Notes under the pieces: model-generated
Seen by the model: only the letters and a program-made list of their open reading frames with translations
What the model was told of the DNA's origin: nothing
Databases searched by the model: none
From: Flammeovirga sp. OC4
GTDB taxonomy: Bacteria > Bacteroidota > Bacteroidia > Cytophagales > Flammeovirgaceae
Length of the DNA stretch: 64,000 nucleotides
Reading direction: 5' to 3'
Assembly: GCF_000812565.1 (NCBI RefSeq)
Contig: NZ_JTAM01000002.1
Location: 1 to 64,000, forward strand
Translations under genes and position numbers: made by a program
Part shown: one piece after another, positions 1-8,527 of the stretch
How positions within the stretch are numbered: position 1 is the first letter of the stretch
How the letters are laid out: each line of letters starts with the position of its first letter

Positions 1-150
1 TGACGCTTTTCCCTTCAAGGCCAAGGGAATAAGTAGCAAATGAATTGGGTAGAATGTTCACTGGCGCGAATGTTAAGCGTTAGCGGCATTCGTGTCCTAC
101 AGATCAGTAGAAATCTCCTGATTTCTAAATACCTTAAATATTCGAAAACT
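1..150. repeat. Right half of a dispersed MITE-like repeat (copy A, part 1)
   Basis: This stretch matches the right part of the complete repeat at 16134-16521, for example gcgaatgttaa, attcgtgtccta and the run into gaaaactta. It ends exactly where the left terminal repeat of the IS630 element begins. The left half of this unit lies before the window. There is no credible gene in it. Confidence 0.7.
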
Positions 151-217
151 TAGTTTACAATGTACTAATACACTGTAAACTATATTTTCGTAAATTGAGG
201 TTCTTAAATTTAAAGAA

Positions 218-673
218 ATGAAAAGAGATCATATTCAATTAAGTGAAGAAGAAAAAAATCACATCAAAGAACTTCTTTCTAAAGGTGATATAAAATCAAG
301 AGTAAGTCTTCGTTTGACTTCTTTACTATTGCTCAATGAGCACAAAACATATAAGGAAGTGGCTTCTATTTTACAAGTAAGACTAGCCACTGTTTCAGAT
401 TGGAAAAAGAAATATAAGTTAGAAGGTTTAAAGTCTTTACTGGAAGAAAAACCTCGAAGTGGCCGTCCTGCAGGTCTAACAGGTGAAAATAAGGCAAAAA
501 TTACGGCATTAGCTTGCAGTATTCCTCCTGAGGGTTATTCTAGATGGACCTTAAGAATGTTGGCTGATAAAGTAGTCGAATTAGGTTATGTAGATGAAAT
601 CTCCCATACACATGTTCAAGAAATATTGAAAAAAACGAACTTAAGCCTCACCTCAAAAAACAGTGGTGTATAA
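218..673 (+). CDS. IS630-family transposase, N-terminal part (orfA)
   Basis: This 151-residue frame holds the DNA-binding half of an IS630 transposase. Residues about 8-75 contain a helix-turn-helix with the family's 'YKEVASILQVRLATVSDWKKKY' region, and a second winged-helix-like part follows up to residue 135. The last 12 or so residues do not look like the family, while the -1 frame over the same bases reads ELKPHLKKQWC, the usual IS630 linker. The break lies at a run of seven A followed by C (629-636). A ribosome stepping back one base after codon 139 would enter the catalytic frame and make a protein of about 371 residues, the normal family length. Programmed frameshifting is known in some members of this family; here it is inferred. 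Confidence 0.75.
   Translation: MKRDHIQLSEEEKNHIKELLSKGDIKSRVSLRLTSLLLLNEHKTYKEVASILQVRLATVSDWKKKYKLEGLKSLLEEKPRSGRPAGLTGENKAKITALACSIPPEGYSRWTLRMLADKVVELGYVDEISHTHVQEILKKTNLSLTSKNSGV
629..636 (+). promoter_or_regulatory. Candidate -1 ribosomal frameshift site
   Basis: Seven A then C; in the orfA frame the codons are AAA AAA ACG, and a one-base backward slip gives AAC GAA CTT, the catalytic frame. Homopolymeric A runs are known slippery sites in insertion sequences. No obvious downstream pseudoknot was worked out. Confidence 0.55.
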
Positions 674-678
674 GTAGA

Positions 679-1332
679 ATGACAGGAGAGTTTATTGCAA
701 GGATGGAACAGATCTTATGGTTATATAACCAGCCTTATGATCCGAAATACCCTGTAATATGCTTTGACGAACGTCCTTGTTTCTTGATTGGAGATAAAGT
801 GGATCCTATACCCATGCGAAATGGAAAAGTAAAGAAGGAACATTATAGTTATGAAAAAAATGGTTCGTGTGTATTATTAATGGCGATAGAGCCTTTAACT
901 GGAAAGCGATTTGGTAAAGTCTATAAGCAAAGACGGAAGCAGGAATATGCAGATTTTATGCTTGAATTAAGCCTCTTGTATTCAGGTGCTCACCGAATAA
1001 GATTAGTCCAGGACAACTTAAATACACATAATAGTAGCTCTTTTTATCAAAATATGGAAGCCGAAAAAGCATTCGAACTCACTCAGAAATTTGATTTCTA
1101 TTTCACACCAAAATCTGCAAGCTGGCTTAACATGGTAGAAATTGAATTTTCAGCATTATCAAAACAATGTTTGTCTGATAGAATTCCATCTCAGGAAGAA
1201 TTAGAAAAAAGAGTGATGGCAGTAATCAAAGATCGGAATGACAAAAAAGTCAAATTCAAATGGCAGTTTACGAAAGAAAATGCCAGAGATATTATGCATA
1301 AAAGCTACAATCAAATATTAACGAAAACATAG
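679..1332 (+). CDS. IS630-family transposase, catalytic DDE part (orfB)
   Basis: The frame carries the three acidic residues of the DDE domain: D in CFDERP near the start, D in VQDNLNTH in the middle, and E in NMVEIEFS after SASWLN. It is therefore the catalytic half of the same transposase. The ATG at 679 is only the first Met after the frame opens. The open frame extends left to about 634, where it joins orfA through the AAAAAAAC slippage site, so a separate start is probably not used. The three acidic residues and the right end are intact, which argues for an active or recently active copy rather than a decayed one. An ordinary indel mutation is the other explanation for the split. Confidence 0.75.
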   Translation: MTGEFIARMEQILWLYNQPYDPKYPVICFDERPCFLIGDKVDPIPMRNGKVKKEHYSYEKNGSCVLLMAIEPLTGKRFGKVYKQRRKQEYADFMLELSLLYSGAHRIRLVQDNLNTHNSSSFYQNMEAEKAFELTQKFDFYFTPKSASWLNMVEIEFSALSKQCLSDRIPSQEELEKRVMAVIKDRNDKKVKFKWQFTKENARDIMHKSYNQILTKT

Positions 1333-1362
1333 TTTACAATGTAAGTAGTACATTGTAAACTA

Positions 1363-1600
1363 AATTACCGTAAGCTTTTGGTTGATTATTCTGCAGGCTT
1401 TTATGTTCTACTTTCAAGCTTCATTTTTCCATTGATGAAAAACGAAGCAAAAAATCTAGGCTTAGAAGTTAAAAGCTAAATCTCATTCCTCTCACCTAAA
1501 TGATTTTAAACTCGCTTTGCTCAAACAACAAAATCATTTTTAACGGCTCAAGTCATGAAATTCTTAACGCTTTTCTCTTCAATGCCGGGGGTAGATATAG
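1363..1600. repeat. Left half of a dispersed MITE-like repeat (copy A, part 2)
   Basis: It follows the IS630 right end directly and matches the left part of the copies at 16134 and 49921, including aggcttagaagt, aaagctaaat and the inverted pair around aaatgattttaa / aaaatcattttta. It stops near 1600, so the right half of this unit is missing. Nothing gene-like is visible between here and the terminator at 1671. Confidence 0.7.
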
Positions 1601-1670
1601 CTTAATAATTGTCTGATTACCCATTAAAAGACAAGAGTTTTTGAAATAATCGTCTAAATTTATGAAATAA

Positions 1671-1710
1671 AAAAAAGCTCAATGACTCTAGGAGTCTATT
1701 GAGCTTTTTT
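1671..1710 (-). terminator. Rho-independent terminator of sucD
   Basis: Nearly perfect stem (aaaaaagctcaatgactc facing gagtctattgagctttttt, loop tag) flanked by A and T runs, 25 bases past the sucD stop. It could work in both directions. Confidence 0.8.
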
Positions 1711-1734
1711 ATGATTGAAACTCTAAATTAGAGC

Positions 1735-2613
1735 TTAAGCTTCCACTAGAAGTTTTGCTAAAGTTTCGCCGATATTTGCTGGAGATTTTGATACCGCAAT
1801 ACCACATTCTTCCATAATACGCATTTTAGCTTCTGCAGTATCGTCTTCACCACCAACAATAGCACCTGCGTGACCCATTCTACGTCCTTTAGGAGCAGTT
1901 TGGCCAGCAATAAAACCTACAACAGGTTTAGGGTTGCCTTGTTCTTGGATCCATTTTGCAGCTTCAGCTTCATAGTTACCACCGATTTCACCAATCATTA
2001 CGATAGCGTCAGTATCAGGGTCAGCCATTAATAATTTCACAGCTTCTTTTGTAGAAGTACCAATGATTGGGTCTCCACCAATACCAATGGCAGTAGAAAC
2101 ACCATAGCCTGCTTTTACAATTTGGTCAGCAGCTTCATAAGTTAAAGTACCTGATTTAGATACGATACCTACTTTACCAGGTTTGAAGATAAATCCAGGC
2201 ATAATACCTACTTTTGCTTCACCTGGAGTGATAACACCTGGACAGTTTGGTCCAATCAGTGTTACGTCCTTACCTTTTAAGTAGTTTTTGGCTTTCACCA
2301 TGTCTGCAACAGGGATACCTTCTGTAATTGCGATAATTACTTCGATACCAGCGTCTGCTGCTTCCATGATTGCATCTGCCGCAAATGCTGGCGGTACAAA
2401 AATGATAGAAACATTAGCACCTGCTCCTTTTACTGCATCTTCTACAGTGTTGAATACAGGGCGATCAAGGTGAGTTTGTCCTCCTTTACCTGGAGTTACA
2501 CCACCTACTACGTTTGTGCCGTAAGCAATCATTTGCTCGGCGTGGAAAGTGCCCTCAGATCCAGTGAATCCTTGAACAATTACTTTTGAGTCCTTATTGA
2601 CCAATACACTCAT
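1735..2613 (-). CDS. sucD: Succinate-CoA ligase, ADP-forming, alpha subunit
   Basis: Alpha subunit of succinyl-CoA synthetase, which makes ATP from succinyl-CoA, ADP and phosphate in the citric acid cycle. The 292 residues are full length. The N-terminal half is a CoA-binding Rossmann domain ([15 protein letters not shown], then [12 protein letters not shown] and KVGIMPG), and the C-terminal half is the ligase domain with the active-site histidine in [10 protein letters not shown] (about residue 248) that is phosphorylated during catalysis. The SKSGTLTYE motif is also present. The beta subunit gene (sucC) is not next to it; the gene stands alone, followed by its own terminator at 1671-1710. 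This is a very safe call. Confidence 0.97.
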   Translation of the reverse strand: MSVLVNKDSKVIVQGFTGSEGTFHAEQMIAYGTNVVGGVTPGKGGQTHLDRPVFNTVEDAVKGAGANVSIIFVPPAFAADAIMEAADAGIEVIIAITEGIPVADMVKAKNYLKGKDVTLIGPNCPGVITPGEAKVGIMPGFIFKPGKVGIVSKSGTLTYEAADQIVKAGYGVSTAIGIGGDPIIGTSTKEAVKLLMADPDTDAIVMIGEIGGNYEAEAAKWIQEQGNPKPVVGFIAGQTAPKGRRMGHAGAIVGGEDDTAEAKMRIMEECGIAVSKSPANIGETLAKLLVEA

Positions 2614-2790
2614 GGTTGCAGTTGGTTATTTGTTAGTAAATATTAATATTACTTTTTGCAGTTGCAATTTATATAATTACATTGTCAAAGTGAATAAAGA
2701 TCATCCTTTTTATTACATTTTATCATTGGATCGCTCTAAAAAGGCTAAAAAAGGGGTTTTTTATAGCGACTTGTACCCGAATAAGCGAAT

Positions 2791-3012
2791 ATGAATAAGG
2801 TTTTTTCGAAGATTTTAGTGATTTTGGTTAGAGGTTATCAGTTATTGATTTCACCATACACACCATCTTCTTGTAGGTATACTCCAACATGTTCAGAGTA
2901 TACAATCCAAGCTTTGAAAAAGCATGGAGTTAAAAAAGGAGGCAAGTTAGCCATCAAAAGAATAAGTAGCTGTCACCCATGGGGAGGAAGTGGTTATGAC
3001 CCAGTTCCCTAA
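2791..3012 (+). CDS. yidD: Membrane protein insertion efficiency factor YidD
   Basis: Small 73-residue member of the YidD family, which helps YidC insert proteins into the inner membrane. The hallmark region is present: [20 protein letters not shown] (residues about 18-37) with its clustered cysteines, then the HG..KG...RI..CHPWG..GYDPVP ending. The length and the C-terminus are normal for the family. In many bacteria it lies beside rnpA and yidC, but here it stands alone between sucD, which is divergent, and a peptidase gene. The amphipathic N-terminus ([16 protein letters not shown]) is thought to lie on the membrane surface. Confidence 0.95.
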   Translation: MNKVFSKILVILVRGYQLLISPYTPSSCRYTPTCSEYTIQALKKHGVKKGGKLAIKRISSCHPWGGSGYDPVP

Positions 3013-3184
3013 TATTTAAAAGGGCTTCAACTCCGTATTAACTGAAGCAAAAGAAAAAGTAAACTCCGTTTTGGAAGAGGGATTTTGTCAGGTGAAAATT
3101 AGAGTTTAAGCCAAAATAAAAGTATATTGTAGCCATGTTACCTTTAAATGGTACTATTTATCTAAAAATTATAAATATTAGAAT

Positions 3185-4300
3185 ATGAAAACGCTATCTT
3201 TTAAAAGTGTAGTGGCTTCTGTATTAATGGCTGGTATTTCAACTGTCGCTGCTTTTGCCCAAAATGATGCAATCGTAGATGGAACACAACTTAAAGTGGT
3301 TCATCAGGTGAAGACTACGCCTGTAAAAAATCAAGGGAGAACGGGGACTTGTTGGAGTTTTTCTACAACTTCATTTATCGAGTCAGAGTTGATGAGAAAA
3401 GGAAAGGGAGAATTTGACCTTTCAGAAATGTATTTTGTGAGAAATACTTACCCAGAAAAAGCAGACAGATATATAAGAAGACACGGGAAAACACAGTTTG
3501 GAGAAGGAGGATTGGCTCATGACGTCATGAATGTCATCAAGGAAGAAGGTTTTGTTCCTAACAGTGTTTATGATGGAAAAGGTGGTGATAAAGGTATGCA
3601 CGATCATCAAGAATTATTTGGTGTAATGGAAAGCATGCTCAACACATTAGCTTCTTCTAAAAAATTGACAACGAAGTGGAAATCAGCATTAGAATCTGTT
3701 TTAGATGCCTATATGGGAGCTAAACCGACTTCATTTACTGTTGATGGAAAAGAATACACTCCTCAGGAATTTGCACAAGCAATGGATTTTAATCCGAGCG
3801 ATTACGTGGAGCTGACTTCATTTACTAATCATACTGATTACAAACCTTGCGTTCTTGAGATTCCAGATAACTGGTCAGATGGAATATATTATAATTTACC
3901 CTTAGCCGATTTACAACAAGTAATGGATAATGCTTTGGATAAAGGTTATTCTTTGGCTTGGGATGGGGATGTAAGCGAAAAGTCATTTTCACACCGTAAA
4001 GGAAAAGCTACGATTGAAGATGAAAATGGCGTTGAACCTCAAGTGACAGTAGAAGATCGTCAGGCAGCTTATGAAAATTACATTACTACTGATGACCACC
4101 TGATGCATATTGTAGGAATTGTAAAAGATACCGACGGTAAAAAATACTATGTAACAAAAAACTCTTGGGGAGCAAACTCCAATGATTTTGGCGGTTATTT
4201 ATACATGTCTGAAGGATATATTCAGATGAAAACAGTATCAGTAATGGTACATAAAGACGCGATTCCAAGTTCAATTAAGAAGAAAATTGGATTGATTTAA
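3185..4300 (+). CDS. Exported C1-family (bleomycin hydrolase-like) cysteine peptidase
   Basis: Papain-fold peptidase of the C1B type. A signal peptide covers residues 1-25 and ends AAFAQ. The catalytic residues are visible: oxyanion Gln50 in KNQGRTGTCWSF, Cys56 in the same motif, His308 in DHLMHIVGIV, and Asn326 in TKNSWG. The long insert between Cys and His, with a helical region around residues 95-290, is typical of bleomycin hydrolase/PepC and absent from plain papain. Classical members are cytosolic hexamers; this one should be periplasmic or outer, as seen in other Bacteroidota. It lacks a C-terminal sorting domain. The exact substrate cannot be told from the sequence. A short hairpin (4312-4335) follows the stop. 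Confidence 0.9.
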   Translation: MKTLSFKSVVASVLMAGISTVAAFAQNDAIVDGTQLKVVHQVKTTPVKNQGRTGTCWSFSTTSFIESELMRKGKGEFDLSEMYFVRNTYPEKADRYIRRHGKTQFGEGGLAHDVMNVIKEEGFVPNSVYDGKGGDKGMHDHQELFGVMESMLNTLASSKKLTTKWKSALESVLDAYMGAKPTSFTVDGKEYTPQEFAQAMDFNPSDYVELTSFTNHTDYKPCVLEIPDNWSDGIYYNLPLADLQQVMDNALDKGYSLAWDGDVSEKSFSHRKGKATIEDENGVEPQVTVEDRQAAYENYITTDDHLMHIVGIVKDTDGKKYYVTKNSWGANSNDFGGYLYMSEGYIQMKTVSVMVHKDAIPSSIKKKIGLI

Positions 4301-4311
4301 AGAGATTTATT

Positions 4312-4335
4312 CCCTAGTGATTCCGGTCACTAGGG
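4312..4335 (+). terminator. Hairpin after the C1 peptidase gene
   Basis: Perfect nine-base stem (ccctagtga / tcactaggg) with loop ttccgg, 12 bases past the stop codon. No T run follows, so it may be an mRNA end stabiliser or a weak terminator. Confidence 0.4.
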
Positions 4336-4359
4336 AGGCTATTTATACTTATTTGTGCG

Positions 4360-4809
4360 ATGACTCTCAAAAAGAAAGATATTATTAACACTTTGCCTCG
4401 AATTATAGATTTAGATGAATTTGGCTCTTATGATGAGGGCTTTATTACAGCAGTAAGCGAATTATCTCAAGTGCCTTTCAGTATTAAAAGGGTATTCTGG
4501 ACCCATGGAGCAAATAAAGATACCGTTAGAGGAAATCATGCCCATAAAGAAACAGAAGAGGTGATTATTGCAATACAAGGCAGTATCGAAATTGAAGTAA
4601 TTTTAGAAGACATGAAAAGACGCGTTTATCTGTTAGATAACCCACGTCAAGGTTTATATCTTCCTCCGCATGTATGGAGAACGTTGTACTTCTCGAAAGA
4701 TGCGATTTCTATTACTTTGGCTTCAACAGATTACAATAAAGACGATTACGAAAAGGACATGGTCAATTGGCTACAAAGAGACTTTTCTGACGATAAATTT
4801 TATTCTTAA
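4360..4809 (+). CDS. FdtA/QdtA-type cupin, probable dTDP-sugar 3,4-ketoisomerase
   Basis: This 149-residue single-domain cupin resembles FdtA/QdtA, enzymes that isomerise dTDP-4-keto-6-deoxyglucose on the way to 3-amino-sugars of surface polysaccharides. The family signature RGNHAHKETEEVI (about residues 52-64) carries the paired histidines of the active site, and the second cupin motif with PPHVWRTL follows at about residue 107. The usual partner genes (aminotransferase, acyltransferase, glycosyltransferases) are not beside it: the neighbours are a peptidase and a TPR protein. It may be an orphan that serves a polysaccharide locus elsewhere, or it may act on another sugar. The fold call is strong and the substrate call moderate. 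Confidence 0.8.
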   Translation: MTLKKKDIINTLPRIIDLDEFGSYDEGFITAVSELSQVPFSIKRVFWTHGANKDTVRGNHAHKETEEVIIAIQGSIEIEVILEDMKRRVYLLDNPRQGLYLPPHVWRTLYFSKDAISITLASTDYNKDDYEKDMVNWLQRDFSDDKFYS

Positions 4810-4978
4810 TCGAAGAGTGGAATAATAAATAGAGTTTGTAATTCGTTATTAATCCGAAAAAAACTCTAATTTTAGAGGAATTTAATTTAAAATGTCGTGA
4901 TTTTTAGTCTATATCATTACTAAAATATGTATAGACTTACAAAATATAAGAGGCACAAACTCAATGTACTCGTTTATT

Positions 4979-6298
4979 ATGGCTCGAACACTATTCAAAA
5001 TATTTTTACTCTCAGTATGTTTTGTAACATCCGCTACTTTATTCGCTCAAAACGATAAGGCTTTGGATCATTTTGTTAAAGCTGAAAACCTTTTTAATAG
5101 TAAACAATATACCAAAGCAATTGATGAGTATTCATTAGCGATTAAAAACGATTCATCGCAGGAAAAGTATTTTTTAAGAAAAGCAAAGTGCCAAGTGGCA
5201 TTAAAACAATTCAATAATGCTATTGATACTTTTTTAGAAGGACTTTCGAACTTTCCTGAAAATGGAGTGATGAATTTTCAAATTGCCAACCTTTACTTAA
5301 GAAAGGATTATTTAGATGATGCAATTTATTATTTCGATAAAGCATTTGATTTTAATGATACTGAAAAAATAAAGGTGACATCGAAGAATCAGATTATTAT
5401 GATTCTTTTCAAACAAGAAAAGTATGATCAAGTTCGCCCGCATATTAATGATGTTTTGGCAGTAGCTCCCAACAATTATTTAGCACTTTACTATTCAGCA
5501 AAGCTGTATAACATGAATGAGGAGTACCCTAAAGCGGTCGATGATATTCATAAAGCATTAGAATATGTAAAGTCCAATAATAAGAATCACTTAGCAAGGT
5601 TCTATTATGAATTGGGATATGCTTATTACAACTTGGAAGAGTACGATAAGCTTGATGGGATTATTGAAAAGGCGAATTATGGTTCTTACAGAAAATTGGT
5701 GTTGAAATTAACACCTGAGTATAAATATTGGATTGCTTTGTGTTATTATGAAATTTATGATTTTGAAAAATCTACAGATTTATTGTACACTGCATTAAAG
5801 CAAGATCAAAGTAATTTAAAAGTACACGAACTTCAGATTAAAATTGCTGAAACAACTTCTGACAAAACAGAACAAATTCAGAAGGCTTACCATATGATTG
5901 ATAACCTTGACGATCAGCAGATGAAAGTCAAAACGTATCAAGATGTGGCTACTTGGCAATTAGGTTCAGAACATTATATTGATGCTATAAAGTCATGTGA
6001 TGAGACCTTAGCACTAGATGAATATAATTATATCGTAAAGTATACAAAGGCAGTAGCATTGTTCAAATTAAATCGAACAAAAGAGTCTATGGATGTATTA
6101 AACGAATTAGTGAAATACAATGGCTTGGATGTGAAAACAAAGTCAAAATACTACTTCACATTGGGCATTGTAGCTATGAAAGAAAAGGAATACGATCTAG
6201 CAATACACTCTTTCAAGAGTGCTAAGTTGGATAAGACTTATAAAGTTGCTGCAGATGAAATTATATCTTATCTGAAGTCTAAGGAAGATAGCATCTGA
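4979..6298 (+). CDS. Exported tetratricopeptide repeat protein
   Basis: The protein is a string of TPR-like helix pairs. At least nine units can be followed, for example ALDHFVKAENLFNSKQYTKAIDEYSLAI and EYPKAVDDIHKALEY, with the family's A, Y and small residues in place. The chosen start (ATG 4979) gives the signal peptide MARTLFKIFLLSVCFVTS..FAQ; an ATG five codons upstream (4964) is also possible. No catalytic domain is present, so it is probably a periplasmic scaffold; the partner is unknown. It is followed by a strong two-way terminator at 6316-6361 and stands alone. Confidence 0.85.
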   Translation: MARTLFKIFLLSVCFVTSATLFAQNDKALDHFVKAENLFNSKQYTKAIDEYSLAIKNDSSQEKYFLRKAKCQVALKQFNNAIDTFLEGLSNFPENGVMNFQIANLYLRKDYLDDAIYYFDKAFDFNDTEKIKVTSKNQIIMILFKQEKYDQVRPHINDVLAVAPNNYLALYYSAKLYNMNEEYPKAVDDIHKALEYVKSNNKNHLARFYYELGYAYYNLEEYDKLDGIIEKANYGSYRKLVLKLTPEYKYWIALCYYEIYDFEKSTDLLYTALKQDQSNLKVHELQIKIAETTSDKTEQIQKAYHMIDNLDDQQMKVKTYQDVATWQLGSEHYIDAIKSCDETLALDEYNYIVKYTKAVALFKLNRTKESMDVLNELVKYNGLDVKTKSKYYFTLGIVAMKEKEYDLAIHSFKSAKLDKTYKVAADEIISYLKSKEDSI

Positions 6299-6315
6299 AG
6301 GTAATTTTTACCGGA

Positions 6316-6361
6316 TAAAAAAACACCTATAAACCATGAAAAGTTTATAGGTGTTTTTTTA
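6316..6361. terminator. Bidirectional terminator between convergent genes
   Basis: Stem aaacacctataaac / gtttataggtgttt with A and T runs on either side. It serves the TPR gene on the plus strand and the beta-barrel gene on the minus strand. Confidence 0.85.
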
Positions 6362-6375
6362 TATCTTAGTTTTGA

Positions 6376-7122
6376 TTAATCTCTTCTTTCCCAACCACTT
6401 TCATCGGGTTGCTCTATACTTTGCCCACTTTCGTTATTTTTTGGTTTTTCTTTCCACCCACTGATTGGGATAAGATAAGAAAAAGTAACACCACCGAGCA
6501 CGGAAGTAGACCCTTCAGTAGAAGTTCTTCTTTCGTTTTCTAAAACATTCATCATACTCGCTGCAAAGCGTCCTTCTACCTGGAAATGTCCAATTTTAGT
6601 GATGAGGTTTAGTCCACCACCACCTGCAATAGAGAGAGTAAATGGATTAACAGGCTTCTCATAATAATCATAACTCTGATCATCAAGATCGGTAATGACT
6701 TTTTTAGATTCTCCAATAAGAATATCCAATTGAGGACCTAGAGTGATGAAAAATTGTAGGTTTTTCTTTCCTATATAAATATGAGTAAGAAAGGGAACTT
6801 GGATGTATTCAAATTTCCTATTATAGATTTCCTGAGTAATATCAAAGCGGTTGACTTCAGTCCAGCCAATAGCATTATAATTGACCTCAAGTTGTGCTCC
6901 AAAATACTTTTCTGCATGGTATTTCATCACTACACCAAAACTAGGTGAAGTTTCTGGTAAGGTACTGATTGCAGGAAGGAAACCAATTGATGTAGAGAAA
7001 TAACCTCCTTTTATACCAGCGGAAATCTTAGCTGGTTTGAGAATATTTTTTTGTGCGAATGTTGAAGTTGACAACAAAAACACGGAGAAGATGACTAAGA
7101 AGGTTCTATAAATTAGATGCAT
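6376..7122 (-). CDS. Outer-membrane beta-barrel protein (PorT-like fold)
   Basis: A signal peptide (residues 1-23, ending STFAQ) precedes about 200 residues of alternating beta-strands: AGIKGGYFSTSIGF, FGVVMKYHAEKYFGAQLEVNYNAIGW, FFITLGPQLDILIG, FTLSIAGGGGLNLI. This is the pattern of the small eight-strand barrels common in Bacteroidota. The last 30 residues are polar (KPKNNESGQSIEQPDESG), a tail that may stick out of the barrel. No ligand-binding motif is seen and the function is unknown. It is convergent with the TPR gene and divergent from the kinase gene at 7308. Confidence 0.75.
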   Translation of the reverse strand: MHLIYRTFLVIFSVFLLSTSTFAQKNILKPAKISAGIKGGYFSTSIGFLPAISTLPETSPSFGVVMKYHAEKYFGAQLEVNYNAIGWTEVNRFDITQEIYNRKFEYIQVPFLTHIYIGKKNLQFFITLGPQLDILIGESKKVITDLDDQSYDYYEKPVNPFTLSIAGGGGLNLITKIGHFQVEGRFAASMMNVLENERRTSTEGSTSVLGGVTFSYLIPISGWKEKPKNNESGQSIEQPDESGWERRD

Positions 7123-7307
7123 GTAAAAAATAATATATCTAGCATAACTTTCAGTAAAGATAATATCTAATTCTAATGTTTGATAAAAACTGTAGTATAA
7201 ATTACAACTTATGAAACTTTATCATAAGCTACTTTTATTTCATTTGACTAAATTGGAAACAATTGTCAAAAGAAAAATTGTTAGGACTATATTAATGTGA
7301 TAGCAGA

Positions 7308-8198
7308 ATGTCAGAAGATCCACACACTTTTTATCAATCTTTATTACAAAAAGAACTAGGGACACATATTCGGTTAAGGGAATATCGTTCCATCTCAGGT
7401 GGTTGTATTAATGAAGCCTTTAAGATGAAAACAAATCAAGGCGATTATTTTTTAAAGGTAAATACACATATGCCTCTCCATTTTTTTGAAATGGAAAAAG
7501 AGGGACTCCTTTTATTAACTGATAAATCAAACTTTACGATTCCTAATGTTATCGCTTTGGGGACATTTGAGGGAGTACAGTATATTATTTTGGAATTTAT
7601 TGAAGGTAGACGAACATCCACTAACTTTTGGGAATCGTTGGGGAGTAAGCTTGCCGAATTACATCAAAATAGTCATGAGACCTTTGGTGGTGTTCGTGAT
7701 AATTATATTGGTGAATTACCTCAGTCAAACCAAAGTAAAGAAAACTGGTTGGACTTTTTTATTGAAGAAAGACTTCTACCTCAGGTTCATTTAGGAGTCC
7801 AAAATGGAGTTATTCCTCAAAAATATATCGAAAGTACGAATGCTCTCCGTCAACTTTTGAAAGACTATTTTCCGGAAGAAAAACCTTCATTATTGCACGG
7901 TGATTTGTGGAGTGGAAATACGATGTATGATACAGAAGGACAGCCCTGTATTATTGATCCGGCAGTGTATTATGGACATAGAGAAGCGGAATTAGCATTT
8001 ACGACGCTATTTGGAGGTTTTGATAAATTGTTTTTCGAGGTTTATAATGAAGTTTTCCCATGGGAAAAGGGGATAGAAGAGCGCTTGGAGGTTTATAATA
8101 TCTACCCCTTATTAGTGCATACCAATCTTTTTGGTGGAGGGTATTTGGAACAGGTAAATGAAATCTATAAGAGAATTGATAATGCTTTGGGCTATTAA
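7308..8198 (+). CDS. Fructosamine kinase family protein
   Basis: The family phosphorylates sugars bound to lysines (ketosamines) so that the adduct falls off, a repair of protein glycation. The 296 residues have the usual length. Visible motifs: ISGGCINEAFKMKTNQGDYFLKV (nucleotide-binding loop and lysine) at about residues 24-46, YIILEFIEG as the hinge, LHGDLWSGN as the catalytic loop near residue 200, and IDPAVYYGHREAELA as the metal-binding part. All key residues appear present. It is cytosolic and monocistronic. A terminator sits only 330 bases downstream at 8528, so either the 3' end is long or a separate small transcript lies between. Confidence 0.9.
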   Translation: MSEDPHTFYQSLLQKELGTHIRLREYRSISGGCINEAFKMKTNQGDYFLKVNTHMPLHFFEMEKEGLLLLTDKSNFTIPNVIALGTFEGVQYIILEFIEGRRTSTNFWESLGSKLAELHQNSHETFGGVRDNYIGELPQSNQSKENWLDFFIEERLLPQVHLGVQNGVIPQKYIESTNALRQLLKDYFPEEKPSLLHGDLWSGNTMYDTEGQPCIIDPAVYYGHREAELAFTTLFGGFDKLFFEVYNEVFPWEKGIEERLEVYNIYPLLVHTNLFGGGYLEQVNEIYKRIDNALGY

Positions 8199-8527
8199 AA
8201 AATACTTTTTGAGGTAAAAGGAGAGGGGCTTATTTCGGTTTAAATCAAAGTATCTCGATTTATTTATCTCTTCAATATTTATGGACAGTTTTCCCTAAAA
8301 AAGTTGAAGATCAGAGTATAAACTAATTTCGATTTTCTTTTATCGAAAGAAAATGGGGGTTTGTCGAAAAAAGAATCACTTTAAACGAAATAGTATAAAA
8401 GTAAATATTTAATAACTTAACTTTACAATACACTTAATGATTAAGTGTCTCGAGCTTAAAAAAGTTCATCTGTTTTATGACAGAATAGATATTTAATTAC
8501 ATTATTTGGTTTAATTGTTAAGGGGAG
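8199..8527 (+). other. Intergenic stretch; possible long 3' UTR or small RNA
   Basis: No ORF of use is seen. It holds a nine-base perfect hairpin at 8332-8354 (attttcttt / aaagaaaat) and runs into the plus-strand terminator at 8528. Transcripts from the kinase gene, or from a small RNA gene of its own, would end there. Confidence 0.3.

Larger units (their letters stand above)
151..1362 (+). mobile_element. IS630-family insertion sequence
   Basis: The element is about 1.2 kb, starts and ends with TA, and carries one transposase in two overlapping frames. The left end (151-191) and the reverse complement of the right end (1322-1362) agree over about 40 bases: tagtttacaatgtacta, a short spacer, tgtaaactat, then tttcgt. 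Each terminal repeat is itself a near-palindrome (agtttacaatgta facing tacattgtaaact). TA at both edges fits the TA target duplication known for the IS630/Tc1/mariner group. Both flanks are halves of the same dispersed repeat, so the element sits between two repeat units. Confidence 0.8.

Noticed and set aside
218-1332. IS630 transposase as a pseudogene
   Set aside because: The A7C slippage site explains the two frames, and the catalytic residues and the ends are intact.
2597-2794. Plus-strand open frame before yidD (65 residues)
   Set aside because: It overlaps the sucD start and a likely promoter region, has no recognisable domain and has the base pattern of a non-coding leader.
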